Source: Lichenicola sp964236105 (GTDB lineage Bacteria > Pseudomonadota > Alphaproteobacteria > Acetobacterales > Acetobacteraceae). From it: 64,000 nucleotides of DNA. Shown piece by piece: positions 51,668-61,474 of the stretch. Location: NCBI GenBank assembly GCA_964236105.1, contig CAXSBC010000010.1, positions 14,451 to 78,450 of the forward strand, written 5' to 3'. The translations under genes and the position numbers were made by a program. The notes under the pieces are model-generated. The model worked only from the letters and a program-made list of their open reading frames with translations. It did not search any database and had not been told where the DNA came from. Each line of letters opens with the position of its first letter. Positions within the stretch are counted from its first letter, which is position 1.

Positions 51668-52876
51668 CTAGCCGTCCGCCAGGGCGCGCGCGAACCGGTC
51701 CACCGCCCAGTCCACGGTGTCCGCGTCGATCACCAGCGGCGGGGCGACGCGGATGGTGTGGGTGTGGGTCTCCTTGCACAGGATGCCGTCATGGCGCAGC
51801 CGCTCGCAGAAGCGGCGGGCGCCGCCGGCGGCAGGGTCGAGCTCGATGGCGATCATCAGGCCCCGGCCCCTGACCTCGCGGATCACCCCGGTCTGGATCG
51901 CGCCCAGCCCGTCCCGGAGGCGGCGTCCCATGCGGGCGGAGTTGCCGATCATGTCCTCCTCGACCAGCACCTTCAGCGCCATGCGCGACACGGCACAGGC
52001 GAGCGGGTTGCCGCCGAAGGTCGAGCCATGCTCGCCGGGCTTCAGCACGCCCATCGCCGCCTGGTGGCTGAGCACCGCCGAGACCGGATAGAAGCCGCCG
52101 GACAGCGCCTTGCCGATCAGCGTGAGGTCGGCCTCGATGCCGGCATGCTCCTCGGCCAGCAGGGTGCCGGTGCGGCCGAGGCCGGTCTGGATCTCGTCGA
52201 GGATCAGCAGCACGTCGTGCCGCGTGCACAGCGCGCGGGCCCGGCGCAGGAAGTCGTCGGGCGGGATGACGACGCCGGCCTCGCCCTGGATCGGCTCGAC
52301 CAGGAAGGCGGCGGTGCGCGGCGTGATGGCGGCTTCCAGGGCGTCGGCGTCGCCGTAGGGGACGATGCGGAAGCCCGGCGTGAAGGGGCCGAAATCGGCG
52401 CGGGACTGGTCGTCGGTGCTGAACGAGATCACCGACAGGGTGCGGCCGTGGAAGTTGCCGTCGCAGACGATGATCTCGGCCTGGCCGTCCGGCACGCCCT
52501 TGACCTGGTAGGCCCATTTGCGCGCGACCTTGAGCGCGCTCTCGACCGCCTCGGCGCCCGAGTTCATCGGCAGCACGCGGGTGGAGCGGGTCAGCGTGCA
52601 GAGCTCCTCGTAGAACAGGCCGAGCTGGTCGTTGTGGAACGCCCGCGAGGTCAGCGTCAGCCGGCCGGCCTGCTCGGTCAGGGCGGCCAGGATGCGCGGG
52701 TGGCAATGGCCCTGGTTCACCGCGGAATAGGCGGCGAGGCAGTCGAGGTAGCGCCGTCCGTCGAGATCCCAGACCCAGACGCCCTCGCCGCGGCACAGCA
52801 TCACGTCGAGCGGCTTGTAGTTGCTGGCGCCGTAGAGCGCCTCCCGGGCGAGCAGCTGGTCGGTCAGTGTCGGCAT
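51668..52876 (-). CDS. rocD: Ornithine-oxo-acid transaminase (RocD-like, class III)
   Basis: A 402-residue PLP aminotransferase, converting ornithine and 2-oxoglutarate to glutamate semialdehyde and glutamate. The PLP Lys lies in LTLIGKALSGGFYPVSA; LILDEIQTGLGRTG carries the PLP-pyridine Asp, and GEHGSTFGGNPLA the phosphate motif. The N-terminus GASNYKPLDVMLCRGEGVWV matches ornithine transaminases (Tyr for delta-amino selectivity) better than acetylornithine enzymes. No other arginine-degradation gene is adjacent. Confidence 0.9.
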   Translation of the reverse strand: MPTLTDQLLAREALYGASNYKPLDVMLCRGEGVWVWDLDGRRYLDCLAAYSAVNQGHCHPRILAALTEQAGRLTLTSRAFHNDQLGLFYEELCTLTRSTRVLPMNSGAEAVESALKVARKWAYQVKGVPDGQAEIIVCDGNFHGRTLSVISFSTDDQSRADFGPFTPGFRIVPYGDADALEAAITPRTAAFLVEPIQGEAGVVIPPDDFLRRARALCTRHDVLLILDEIQTGLGRTGTLLAEEHAGIEADLTLIGKALSGGFYPVSAVLSHQAAMGVLKPGEHGSTFGGNPLACAVSRMALKVLVEEDMIGNSARMGRRLRDGLGAIQTGVIREVRGRGLMIAIELDPAAGGARRFCERLRHDGILCKETHTHTIRVAPPLVIDADTVDWAVDRFARALADG

Positions 52877-52904
52877 GCGGACCTCCGGCCGGCGCGCGGC
52901 CGTG

Positions 52905-53717
52905 TCAGCAGGCCTCGGCCACCGCGCGGATGCGGGCGACGGAGCTGTCGTTCGATGGGATCACGGACAGCACCAGATCGTCCAGGAAATCGAGGTTCTG
53001 CGCGCGCGGGCCGGCGGCGTTGGTGACGATGCGGGTGCCGCCCGGCCGGACCAGGGAGTGGGTCCGGTGGGTGTGGCCGTGGATCCAGAGATCGACCAGG
53101 CCGGTATCGGTCAGATGCGACAGGTCCGAGGCCGAGTTGCCGGCGGCCCAGCCGCCCCAGAGATGCTCGGGCATGCAGAGCGGATGCGGCGCGTGGTGGG
53201 TGACCACCACCACCGGCCGGCCGCGCGGCCCCGACAACTGCGCCTCCAGCCGGGTGCGCAGCAGGCCGTGCTGGCGGGCGGCGTCGGCGTTGGTGAGCAG
53301 GCGGTGGCCCTCGACGCCGGCGGCGACGTGGATCGGCTCGCCGGTCAGCGCGCCGGGCTGGACCGCATGGCCGCCGAGCCAGCCATCCGCCCACAGCGTG
53401 CCGCCCAGGAAGCGCAGGCCGCCGATCTCCGCCTCGTTGCCTTCGAGCAGGGTGACGCCGAGGCGGGCGGCTTCCGCACGGGCCGGCTCCAGGTCGGCCG
53501 GCACCGCGCCGTTCCAGTATTCGTGGTTGCCCATGACGAACACCGCCGGACGGCCGCCCGCAAGCTGAGAGACGATCCGCAGCGCCTGCGCCGGATCGCC
53601 CTCGAACACGTCGCCCGCCGCCACCAGCACGTCGAAGTCCGGCCGGCTCGGGTGATAGGATTGCGGATAGGGGCTGGTCTCGAGATGCAGATCCGACAGG
53701 ATCCAGAGCCGGGTCAT
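52905..53717 (-). CDS. Metallophosphoesterase
   Basis: A 270-residue calcineurin-like phosphoesterase, similar to the YkuE/CpdA-like group. Motifs are WILSDLHLE, AAGDVFEGDP, FVMGNHEYWNG, VVVTHHAPHPL and WIHGHTHRTH, so the dinuclear metal site is intact. Its start overlaps the serB stop (ATGA at 53714-53717), implying co-translation. The substrate is unknown. Confidence 0.83.
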   Translation of the reverse strand: MTRLWILSDLHLETSPYPQSYHPSRPDFDVLVAAGDVFEGDPAQALRIVSQLAGGRPAVFVMGNHEYWNGAVPADLEPARAEAARLGVTLLEGNEAEIGGLRFLGGTLWADGWLGGHAVQPGALTGEPIHVAAGVEGHRLLTNADAARQHGLLRTRLEAQLSGPRGRPVVVVTHHAPHPLCMPEHLWGGWAAGNSASDLSHLTDTGLVDLWIHGHTHRTHSLVRPGGTRIVTNAAGPRAQNLDFLDDLVLSVIPSNDSSVARIRAVAEAC

Positions 53718-54604
53718 TCGGTGAAGTCCGCGGCGCGGTAGCCCTGCGCGAACAGCAGCGCGCGCAGGTCGGCATGGTCGACCCGGTTGGGCACGGCTCC
53801 GGCCACCACCGGCCTGGCGTGAAAGGCGATGCCGACCCCGGCCTCGCGCAGCATGTCGAGGTCGTTGGCGCCGTCGCCGACCGCCAGGGTGGCGGCCATG
53901 CGAAGGCCGCGGGACCCGGCCAGGCTGCGCAGGGATTCGAGCTTGGCTTCCCGGCCCAGGATCGGCTCGGCGACGCGGCCGGTCAGCCTGTCCGCCTCGA
54001 TGCCGAGCTGGTTGGCGTGGTGGATGTCGAAGCCGCACGCCGCCGCGACCCGGGCCGTGAACCAGGTGAAGCCGCCGGACACCAGGGCGGTGGTGGCGTT
54101 GTGCGCCCGCATCGTGGCGACCAGGGTGCGGGCGCCGGGCGTCAGGCGGGTCTCGGCCCAGGTGGCGTCGAGCGCGGAGGCCTCGAGGCCCTTCAGCAGC
54201 GCCACCCGCTCGCGCAGTGCTCCCGCGAAGTCGATCTCGCCGTTCATGCTGCGCGCGGTGATCGCCGCGACCCGCTCGCCGACGCCGGCGCGGACGGCCA
54301 GCTCGTCCAGCGTCTCGGAGCAGACGATGGTGCTGTCCATGTCGGCGACCAGCAGCCCCTTGCGCCGGCCCCGCGTGCGGGTCAGCAGCACGTCGATCGA
54401 CTGCTCGGCGAAGCGGGCGCGGATCTCGTCGAGGCAGGGGCCGCCGGGCGACGGGGCGGAGCAGGGAATGTCGGCCGCCTCGCCGTCCGACAGGATCACG
54501 GCCGGGAGTCCGGAGACGAGCTCGCGCGCGGCGTCGATCGCGGCCCGGGTCAGGAGCACGGCCTCGCGTCGGGCGACCAGCGTGAGCATATAAGGCAGCG
54601 TCAT
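53714..54604 (-). CDS. serB: Phosphoserine phosphatase
   Basis: A 296-residue HAD-family enzyme for the last step of serine synthesis. The nucleophile motif is LLVADMDSTIV, motif II ALVSGGFTWF, and motif III-IV AVGDGANDLDMLREAGVG. An N-terminal ACT-like domain of about 80 residues precedes the HAD core, as in alphaproteobacterial SerB. It is divergent from miaA with about 90 bases between. Confidence 0.93.
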   Translation of the reverse strand: MTLPYMLTLVARREAVLLTRAAIDAARELVSGLPAVILSDGEAADIPCSAPSPGGPCLDEIRARFAEQSIDVLLTRTRGRRKGLLVADMDSTIVCSETLDELAVRAGVGERVAAITARSMNGEIDFAGALRERVALLKGLEASALDATWAETRLTPGARTLVATMRAHNATTALVSGGFTWFTARVAAACGFDIHHANQLGIEADRLTGRVAEPILGREAKLESLRSLAGSRGLRMAATLAVGDGANDLDMLREAGVGIAFHARPVVAGAVPNRVDHADLRALLFAQGYRAADFTE

Positions 54605-54695
54605 GGCGGGAGGCGGGACGTCCAGCTGTGGTGCGGCGTGTGGCGGGCGGTGGGAGGATCATGCAGTCGGGCGGCGTGGGCAAGGCAGGCCAGCC

Positions 54696-55685
54696 ATGCA
54701 ACCGGTAGCTGCAAAGGTGTGCGTCATCGTTGCAGGGCCCACCTGCAGCGGCAAGTCCGATCTGGCGCTGCGCCTGGCGCAGCGGCTGCACGGCTGCGTC
54801 ATCAACTCGGACTCGATGCAGGTCTATCGCGAGCTGCGCATCCTCACCGCCCGGCCGACCCCGGCCGACGAGGCGCTGGCACCGCACCGGCTCTACGGCG
54901 TCCGGCCCGCGTCCATGCCCGGCAGCGTCGCCTGGTGGCGCGGAGCGGCGCTGGCCTCGATGGCGGAGGCGTGGGCGGCGGGGCGGCTGCCGATCCTGTG
55001 CGGCGGGACCGGCCTGTATCTGCGCGCGCTGACCGACGGGCTCGCCGAGATCCCCGATCCGGGGGAGCCGGCGCGGCAGGAGGCGCGCGGGCTGCTCGCC
55101 GAGCTCGGTGCGGCTGCCCTGCATGCGCGGCTGGCGCAGGTCGATCCCGTCAGCGCGGCGCGGCTGCGTCCGTCCGACGGGCAGCGGCTGGCCCGGGCCT
55201 GGGAGGTGTGGCGCGGCACCGGCCGCGGCATCGCCGGCTGGGCCGCGGAGCCCGGGCTGCCGCCGGCCCCCTGCCGCTTCGTGGCGATCCGCCTGGCGCC
55301 GCCGCGCGAGGCGCTGCGTTCGGCCATCGCCGGCCGGTTCGCCTCGATGATCGAGGCGGGCGCGCTCGAGGAGGTGGCGGCGCTGCTGGTGCAGCGTCTG
55401 CCGCCGGAGCTGCCGGCGATGCGCGCGCACGGCGTGCCGGAACTGGCCGCCGTGCTGGCGGGCCGGATGTCGGTGCCGGACGCACAGCGCCGGGCGACGA
55501 CGCTGCAGGGCCAGTACACCAAGCGGCAGGCGACGTGGTTTGCGCATCACAGGCTGGCGTCCGAGCCGCGCACGATAGTTATCGAGAAGCGCATAGCTGG
55601 CATGACGCAAGAAACGGAAAGCCTGCTGGATGAATCAATTGCGTTTGTTCGCATGGCGGTTGACGACCGGGATCGGTCGGCCTAG
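54696..55685 (+). CDS. miaA: tRNA dimethylallyltransferase
   Basis: Adds a dimethylallyl group to A37 of UNN-reading tRNAs. The 329-residue protein has the P-loop IVAGPTCSGKSDLAL, the DSMQVYREL motif and CGGTGLYLRAL, with TLQGQYTKRQATWF near the end. The ATG at 54696 is chosen because the P-loop then begins at residue 13 as usual; the frame opens upstream at 54603. Confidence 0.93.
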   Translation: MQPVAAKVCVIVAGPTCSGKSDLALRLAQRLHGCVINSDSMQVYRELRILTARPTPADEALAPHRLYGVRPASMPGSVAWWRGAALASMAEAWAAGRLPILCGGTGLYLRALTDGLAEIPDPGEPARQEARGLLAELGAAALHARLAQVDPVSAARLRPSDGQRLARAWEVWRGTGRGIAGWAAEPGLPPAPCRFVAIRLAPPREALRSAIAGRFASMIEAGALEEVAALLVQRLPPELPAMRAHGVPELAAVLAGRMSVPDAQRRATTLQGQYTKRQATWFAHHRLASEPRTIVIEKRIAGMTQETESLLDESIAFVRMAVDDRDRSA

Positions 55686-55725
55686 AGCAACCCGCTTCGC
55701 GACGAGATCGCGACAGGAGCACGAG

Positions 55726-57561
<1,836 letters not shown>

Positions 57562-57590
57562 AGCGTTTGTTCCCGCCAGCAACCGGGTTT

Positions 57591-57633
57591 CCAAAGGGCG
57601 CTGCCCTTTGGCGGGTCCAGGGCAGCGCCCTGG
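57591..57633 (+). repeat. Double-hairpin intergenic repeat, copy C (between ilvB and ilvN)
   Basis: Two perfect hairpins lie here: CCAAAGGGC-GCT-GCCCTTTGG (57591-57611) and CCAGGGC-AGC-GCCCTGG (57617-57633). The order GCGGGTCCAGGGCAGCGCCC then TGGCCTTCA matches copies A and B. It sits inside the ilvBNC operon, so it may modulate the ilvB/ilvN ratio. Confidence 0.75.
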
Positions 57634-57652
57634 CCTTCATGAGGAAGTGGTT

Positions 57653-58168
57653 ATGAGTCCCCAGGAGGAGCCGCAGATCTCCGCCGTGATCTCCGTGCTG
57701 GTGGAGAACGAGAGCGGCGTGCTCGCCCGCGTGATCGGGCTGTTCTCCGGTCGCGGCTACAACATCGAGAGCCTGACGGTGGCGCCGGTCGATGATGGCG
57801 GCAACAAGTCGCGCATCAACATCGTCACCTCCGGCACGCCGATGGTGATCGAGCAGATCAAGGCGCTGCTGTATCGGCTGGTGCCGGTGCACAGGGTGTC
57901 GGACCTGACCGAGATCGGTCCGCACGTCGCGCGCGAGATGGCGCTGATCAAGGTGGTGTCGACGGGCGAGCTGCGCACCGAGGCGCTGCGTCTGGCGGAG
58001 GCGTTCCGCGCCCGACCGGTCGACAGCACCATCGGCTCCTTCGTGTTCGAGCTGACCGGCGCCACCGAGAAGATCGAGACCTTCATCGACCTGATGCGCC
58101 CGCTCGGCCTGGTCGAGGTGTCCCGGACCGGGGTGGCGGCGATCGTCCGCGGCCCCCGCACCATCTGA
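57653..58168 (+). CDS. ilvN: Acetolactate synthase, small regulatory subunit
   Basis: 171 residues with an N-terminal ACT domain (ISVLVENESGVLARVIGLFS, GYNIESLTV) that binds valine for feedback, and a C-terminal IlvN domain (REMALIKVVSTGELRTEALR). GAGGAAG precedes the ATG at 57653. It follows ilvB after the repeat and precedes ilvC by 55 bases. Confidence 0.95.
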   Translation: MSPQEEPQISAVISVLVENESGVLARVIGLFSGRGYNIESLTVAPVDDGGNKSRINIVTSGTPMVIEQIKALLYRLVPVHRVSDLTEIGPHVAREMALIKVVSTGELRTEALRLAEAFRARPVDSTIGSFVFELTGATEKIETFIDLMRPLGLVEVSRTGVAAIVRGPRTI

Positions 58169-58223
58169 GAGCCGTTCGGGCCCCGACGCTCTCCGCACAG
58201 CCGTTTCGTCAAGGAGGACTCCC

Positions 58224-59243
58224 ATGCGCGTCTATTACGACCGCGACGCCGACGTGAACCTGATCAAGGGCCGCAAGGTGGCGATCATCGGCTATGGCAG
58301 CCAGGGCCATGCCCATGCCAACAACCTCAAGGACAGCGGCGTCACCGACCTCGTCGTCGGCCTGCGTCCGGGCTCGTCCGGCATCGCCAAAGCCGAGGCC
58401 GCCGGCATTCGGGTGATGGGCCCGTCCGAGGCCGCTTCCTGGGCCGACGTGGTGATGGTGCTGACGCCCGACGAGCTGCAGGGCGACCTGTATGCCCAGC
58501 ATCTGCACCCGAACCTGAAGCAGGGTGCCGCGCTGGCGTTCGCGCACGGGCTCGCGATCCATTTCCGCGTCATCGAGCCGCGCCCCGACATCGACGTGTT
58601 CATGATCGCGCCGAAGGGTCCGGGCCACACCGTGCGCTCGGAGTATCAGCGCGGCGGCGGCGTGCCCTGCCTGGTGGCGGTGGCGCAGGATCCGTCCGGC
58701 AATGCGCTGGAGATCGCGCTGTCCTATGCCAGCGCCATCGGCGGCGGCCGCGCCGGCATCATCGAGACCAGCTTCAAGGAGGAGTGCGAGACCGACCTGT
58801 TCGGCGAGCAGACGGTGCTGTGCGGCGGCCTGGTCGAGCTGATCCGCGCCGGCTTCGAGACGCTGGTGGAAGCCGGCTACGCGCCGGAGATGGCCTATTT
58901 CGAGTGCCTGCACGAGGTGAAGCTGATCGTGGACCTGATCTACGAGGGCGGCATCGCCAACATGAACTACTCGATCAGCAACACCGCCGAATACGGCGAG
59001 TACGTCACCGGTCCGCGCATCGTCACCTCCGAGACCAAGGCCGAGATGAAGCGCGTGCTGACCGACATCCAGAACGGCACCTTCACCCGCAACTGGCTGC
59101 TGGAGAACAAGGTGGGCCAGGTCGGCTTCAAGGCGACGCGCGCGCGTAACGCCGACCACCAGATCGAGCATGTCGGCGCCAGGCTGCGGGCGATGATGCC
59201 GTGGATCGGCAAGAATGCGCTGGTCGACAAGAGCCGCAACTAG
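58224..59243 (+). CDS. ilvC: Ketol-acid reductoisomerase
   Basis: Class I KARI of 339 residues, converting acetolactate to dihydroxyisovalerate with NADPH. The Rossmann motif is AIIGYGSQGHAHANNLKDSG with RPGSS in the cofactor loop. KGPGHTVRSEY, the metal ligands in FKEECETDLFGEQ, and SNTAEYGEY are conserved. A near-perfect AAGGAGG lies before the ATG. A hairpin follows at 59285. Confidence 0.97.
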   Translation: MRVYYDRDADVNLIKGRKVAIIGYGSQGHAHANNLKDSGVTDLVVGLRPGSSGIAKAEAAGIRVMGPSEAASWADVVMVLTPDELQGDLYAQHLHPNLKQGAALAFAHGLAIHFRVIEPRPDIDVFMIAPKGPGHTVRSEYQRGGGVPCLVAVAQDPSGNALEIALSYASAIGGGRAGIIETSFKEECETDLFGEQTVLCGGLVELIRAGFETLVEAGYAPEMAYFECLHEVKLIVDLIYEGGIANMNYSISNTAEYGEYVTGPRIVTSETKAEMKRVLTDIQNGTFTRNWLLENKVGQVGFKATRARNADHQIEHVGARLRAMMPWIGKNALVDKSRN

Positions 59244-59284
59244 GCTCAAACCCAATCAGGGGACTGAGCTGTAGCGGCTTTCCT

Positions 59285-59305
59285 GATCCACGCGCAGCGT
59301 GGATC
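59285..59305 (+). terminator. Hairpin after ilvC, bordering the IS remnant
   Basis: GATCCACGC-GCA-GCGTGGATC is a perfect nine-base stem with a three-base loop, 41 bases after the ilvC stop. It may be the operon terminator or part of the end of the insertion-sequence remnant that begins just after it. Confidence 0.5.
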
Positions 59306-59318
59306 ATGGCAGGTAGGC

Positions 59319-59450
59319 ATGGCGCTACTCCGGCTGTCGGATGAGGCATGGTCGGCGATCGAGCCACATCTGCCGAAGAACCAGCCCGGCGCCAGACGTG
59401 TCGACGATCGTCGCGTTCTGGTGCCGAGGCGTCGAAGCCTACCGGTTGGA
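59319..59450 (+). pseudogene. Truncated IS5-family transposase remnant
   Basis: The first 33 codons read MALLRLSDEAWSAIEPHLPK then NQPGARRVDDRRV, the standard N-terminus of IS5-family (DUF4096) transposases. After that the similarity continues only weakly in a shifted frame (FWCRGVEAYRL) and stops. The DDE catalytic core is missing, so it cannot be active. It lies directly against the 3' end of the SDR gene, marking a rearrangement junction. Confidence 0.75.
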
Positions 59451-59464
59451 TTTAGGATATTTCA

Positions 59465-60214
59465 TTATACCTGGGCCGAGCCACCATCGGCGAACAACTC
59501 GCTGCCGGTGACGTAGCTGCTGTCGTCCGAAGCGAGGAAGAGAGCCGCAGCGGCTACTTCATCGGGATCGCCCATCCGGCCAAGCGGAGCAGCTGCTTCC
59601 GAGGCCGCCACGAACGCACGGTTCTGTTCTTCAGTCTTGGTGAGCCCGTGCCAGCCAGGCGTCGCTGTCGCGCCCGGCACGAGAACATTCACGCGGATGC
59701 GGCGCGGTGCCAGTTCCTGACTCCAGGAGCGGGCGAAGTTGCGGATCGCCGCCTTGCTGGCGCTGTACACGCTGAACGTCGGCACTCCGGTATTGCCAGC
59801 CGTCGAGCCCGTCAGGATCACCGACGCGTCGTCGCGCAGCAGCGGCAGCGCCTTCTGCACGGTGAACAGCGTGCCTTTGACGTTGGTGGCGAAGGTGCGC
59901 TCATAGTGCTCCTCCGTGATCTCGGGCAGCGCTACGAACTCGCCGCCGCCGGCATTCGCAAACAGCACGTCGATCTGCCCGGCCTCCTCGCGGACGATAT
60001 GGTAGAGCCGATCAAGATCGGCCAGGTTGGCGATGTCACCCTGAACCCCACGGGCGTCGCCCCCGACCGCAGCCACTGCCGTGTCGAGTTCGGCCTGCCG
60101 CCGGCCGGTCATGAACACGCGTGCGCCTTCCCGAGCGAAGCGCTTCGCACTCGCCAGCCCTATGCCGCTATTGGCACCGGTGATGATCGCCACCCTGCCC
60201 TTGAGCCTGTCCAT
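59465..60214 (-). CDS. Short-chain dehydrogenase/reductase
   Basis: A 249-residue classical SDR. The cofactor motif is IITGANSGIGLASAKRFAREG, with a TGRR after strand 2 favouring NADPH. NAG is in LFANAGGGEF; the catalytic set is ILTGSTAGNTG (Ser) and YSASKAAI (Tyr/Lys); the end is SYVTGSELFADGGSAQV. It is divergent from the HxlR regulator with an operator between, so it is probably the regulated target. The substrate is unknown; such pairs often respond to electrophiles. Confidence 0.88.
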   Translation of the reverse strand: MDRLKGRVAIITGANSGIGLASAKRFAREGARVFMTGRRQAELDTAVAAVGGDARGVQGDIANLADLDRLYHIVREEAGQIDVLFANAGGGEFVALPEITEEHYERTFATNVKGTLFTVQKALPLLRDDASVILTGSTAGNTGVPTFSVYSASKAAIRNFARSWSQELAPRRIRVNVLVPGATATPGWHGLTKTEEQNRAFVAASEAAAPLGRMGDPDEVAAAALFLASDDSSYVTGSELFADGGSAQV

Positions 60215-60271
60215 TCGTCGTCTCCGTCCATAACGACCGCGATATGGAACGCCACCCCCTACCAGGCTAGA

Positions 60272-60289
60272 ACCTACCTAAAGGTAAGT
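60272..60289. promoter_or_regulatory. Palindromic operator between the SDR and hxlR genes
   Basis: ACCTACCT-AA-AGGTAAGT is an inverted repeat with seven of eight pairs matching, placed 14 bases before the hxlR start and about 58 bases from the SDR start. Similar TACCT...AGGTA sites are typical operators of HxlR-family regulators. Confidence 0.65.
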
Positions 60290-60302
60290 ATGGATTAGGA
60301 TC

Positions 60303-60659
60303 ATGATGGTCGGAGAAGCTGTGTGTGGCCTCGATGTCGCGTTGGCCGTGCTGGGAGGGAAATGGAAGCCGTTGATCCTCTACCATCTCAATTCGGGTCC
60401 CAAACGGTTCGGAGACCTCAAGCGGCTGGTCTCGGGCATCAGCGAGAAGGTGCTGATCCAGCAGTTGCGCGAACTGGCCGTGGTGGGCGTATTGGTCCGT
60501 CACGATTACCAAAGGGTGCCACCGATGGTGGACTACACCATGACCCCGTTCGGCATGACGCTCGTGCAAGCGCTCATGCCGTTGTGCAAGTGGGGAAACG
60601 AGCATCGAGCTCAGGTTGAGGAGATCACACTTGCACGTTTATCAACCCAGAAAACCTGA
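60303..60659 (+). CDS. HxlR-family transcriptional regulator
   Basis: A 118-residue winged-helix regulator of the HxlR/YodB type. It has VLGGKWKPLILYHLNSGPKR and FGDLKRLVSGISEKVLIQQL, then the wing and YTMTPFGMTL. The N-terminal Cys in EAVCGLDVAL is at the position used for redox or electrophile sensing in YodB/CatR. It is divergent from the SDR it probably controls. Confidence 0.9.
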   Translation: MMVGEAVCGLDVALAVLGGKWKPLILYHLNSGPKRFGDLKRLVSGISEKVLIQQLRELAVVGVLVRHDYQRVPPMVDYTMTPFGMTLVQALMPLCKWGNEHRAQVEEITLARLSTQKT

Positions 60660-60836
60660 GCAGGTTGAGCCTGTCTTGAACTCGAACGCAGTCTCGAGGC
60701 AGCGGCATCTTGCGGTCGAACAGTGGCAGAAGGTCATCTACGATGCTGATTGAGTTTGGACCGTAAGATCCCGGCCTGACGACGCGGCGAACCCTGCCGC
60801 GTCGCCATCGTTGCCAGGGCAGGACAGGAGCACGGC

Positions 60837-61193
60837 ATGGCGGACGACGAGCATCGGGATATCGCGGCATCCTTTCGCGAGGCGGTGAACATGACACCGG
60901 CGGCGCTGGAGAAGTGGCTCGGCAGCGAGGAGTCGAAATCCGTCGGCTGGGCAGAGGGCGACAACAAGTCCTCGTCCGCCGGTCCGGAATCGGTCGGCCA
61001 CAAGTCCGGCCAACGCATCGTCGAGATCAGGCACAAGAAGGCGGCCGATCTCACCGACGACGATTACGCGCACATGAAGAAGGTGGTCGGCTACGTGCAC
61101 CGCCATCTGGCGCAGCGGCCCTCGGGCGATGTCGAGCACAGCCGCTGGCGCGCGTCGCTGATGAACTGGGGACACGATCCGCTGCTGGGCTGA
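60837..61193 (+). CDS. DUF3140-family protein
   Basis: A 118-residue conserved protein of unknown function. The first half matches DUF3140: FREAVNMTPAALEKWLGSEE, then SVGW and SVGHKSGQRIVEIRHKKAAD, and MKKVVGYVHRHLAQRP. The family is found in many soil bacteria and its members have no defined role. It has AGGAGCACG before the ATG. It converges on the UPF0434 gene. Confidence 0.85.
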   Translation: MADDEHRDIAASFREAVNMTPAALEKWLGSEESKSVGWAEGDNKSSSAGPESVGHKSGQRIVEIRHKKAADLTDDDYAHMKKVVGYVHRHLAQRPSGDVEHSRWRASLMNWGHDPLLG

Positions 61194-61205
61194 GCGCCCA
61201 GCCGG

Positions 61206-61234
61206 ACCCGCCCGCTATTCGGGAAGCGGGCGGG
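61206..61234. terminator. Bidirectional hairpin between convergent genes
   Basis: CCCGCCCGC pairs perfectly with GCGGGCGGG across the loop TATTCGGGAA. It lies just after the DUF3140 stop and extends into the end of the UPF0434 gene, serving as a likely terminator for both directions. Confidence 0.5.
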
Positions 61235-61445
61235 CCTCGTCCGGCAGCATGATCGGGATGCCGTCGCGGATCGGGAACGCCAGCCCGGCCTGCTGGCTGA
61301 TCAGCTCGCCCGCCTCGCGGTCATAGACCAGCGGGCCCTTGGTCACCGGGCAGACCAGGATCTCCAGCAGGCGCGGATCGAGTGCTGCCGGACGTGCCGC
61401 GGCGCTGTCCGGCGTGACCGCAGGCGTGATCGGCGTGTCGGTCAT
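61215..61445 (-). CDS. UPF0434/Trm112-family small protein
   Basis: A 76-residue YcaR-like protein. The family pattern LDPRLLEILVCPVTKGPLVYDREAGELIS followed by LAFPIRDGIPIMLPDEAR is clear. Only one of the Cys that bind zinc in E. coli YcaR and eukaryotic Trm112 remains, as in other alphaproteobacterial members. The ATG at 61445 is used; a GTG nine bases earlier is possible. Its role is probably as a methyltransferase partner or unknown. Confidence 0.88.
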   Translation of the reverse strand: MTDTPITPAVTPDSAAARPAALDPRLLEILVCPVTKGPLVYDREAGELISQQAGLAFPIRDGIPIMLPDEARPLPE

Positions 61446-61474
61446 GGGGCTCACTCGCGGCTTTGGTGGATGGA

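Noticed and set aside
51386..51671. Open frames of 86 and 88 codons on both strands after crcB
   Set aside because: Neither has a ribosome binding site or recognisable domain; overlapping on both strands is typical of non-coding GC-rich DNA.
49920..51779. A 619-codon minus-strand frame covering crcB and the rocD end
   Set aside because: It opposes crcB, which has clear membrane motifs and a riboswitch, and shows no domain.
60625..60897. A 90-codon minus-strand frame between hxlR and DUF3140
   Set aside because: It overlaps the ends of both real genes and has no binding site. The stretch with LPRDCVRVQDRLNLLRF looks protein-like but could not be tied to a family.
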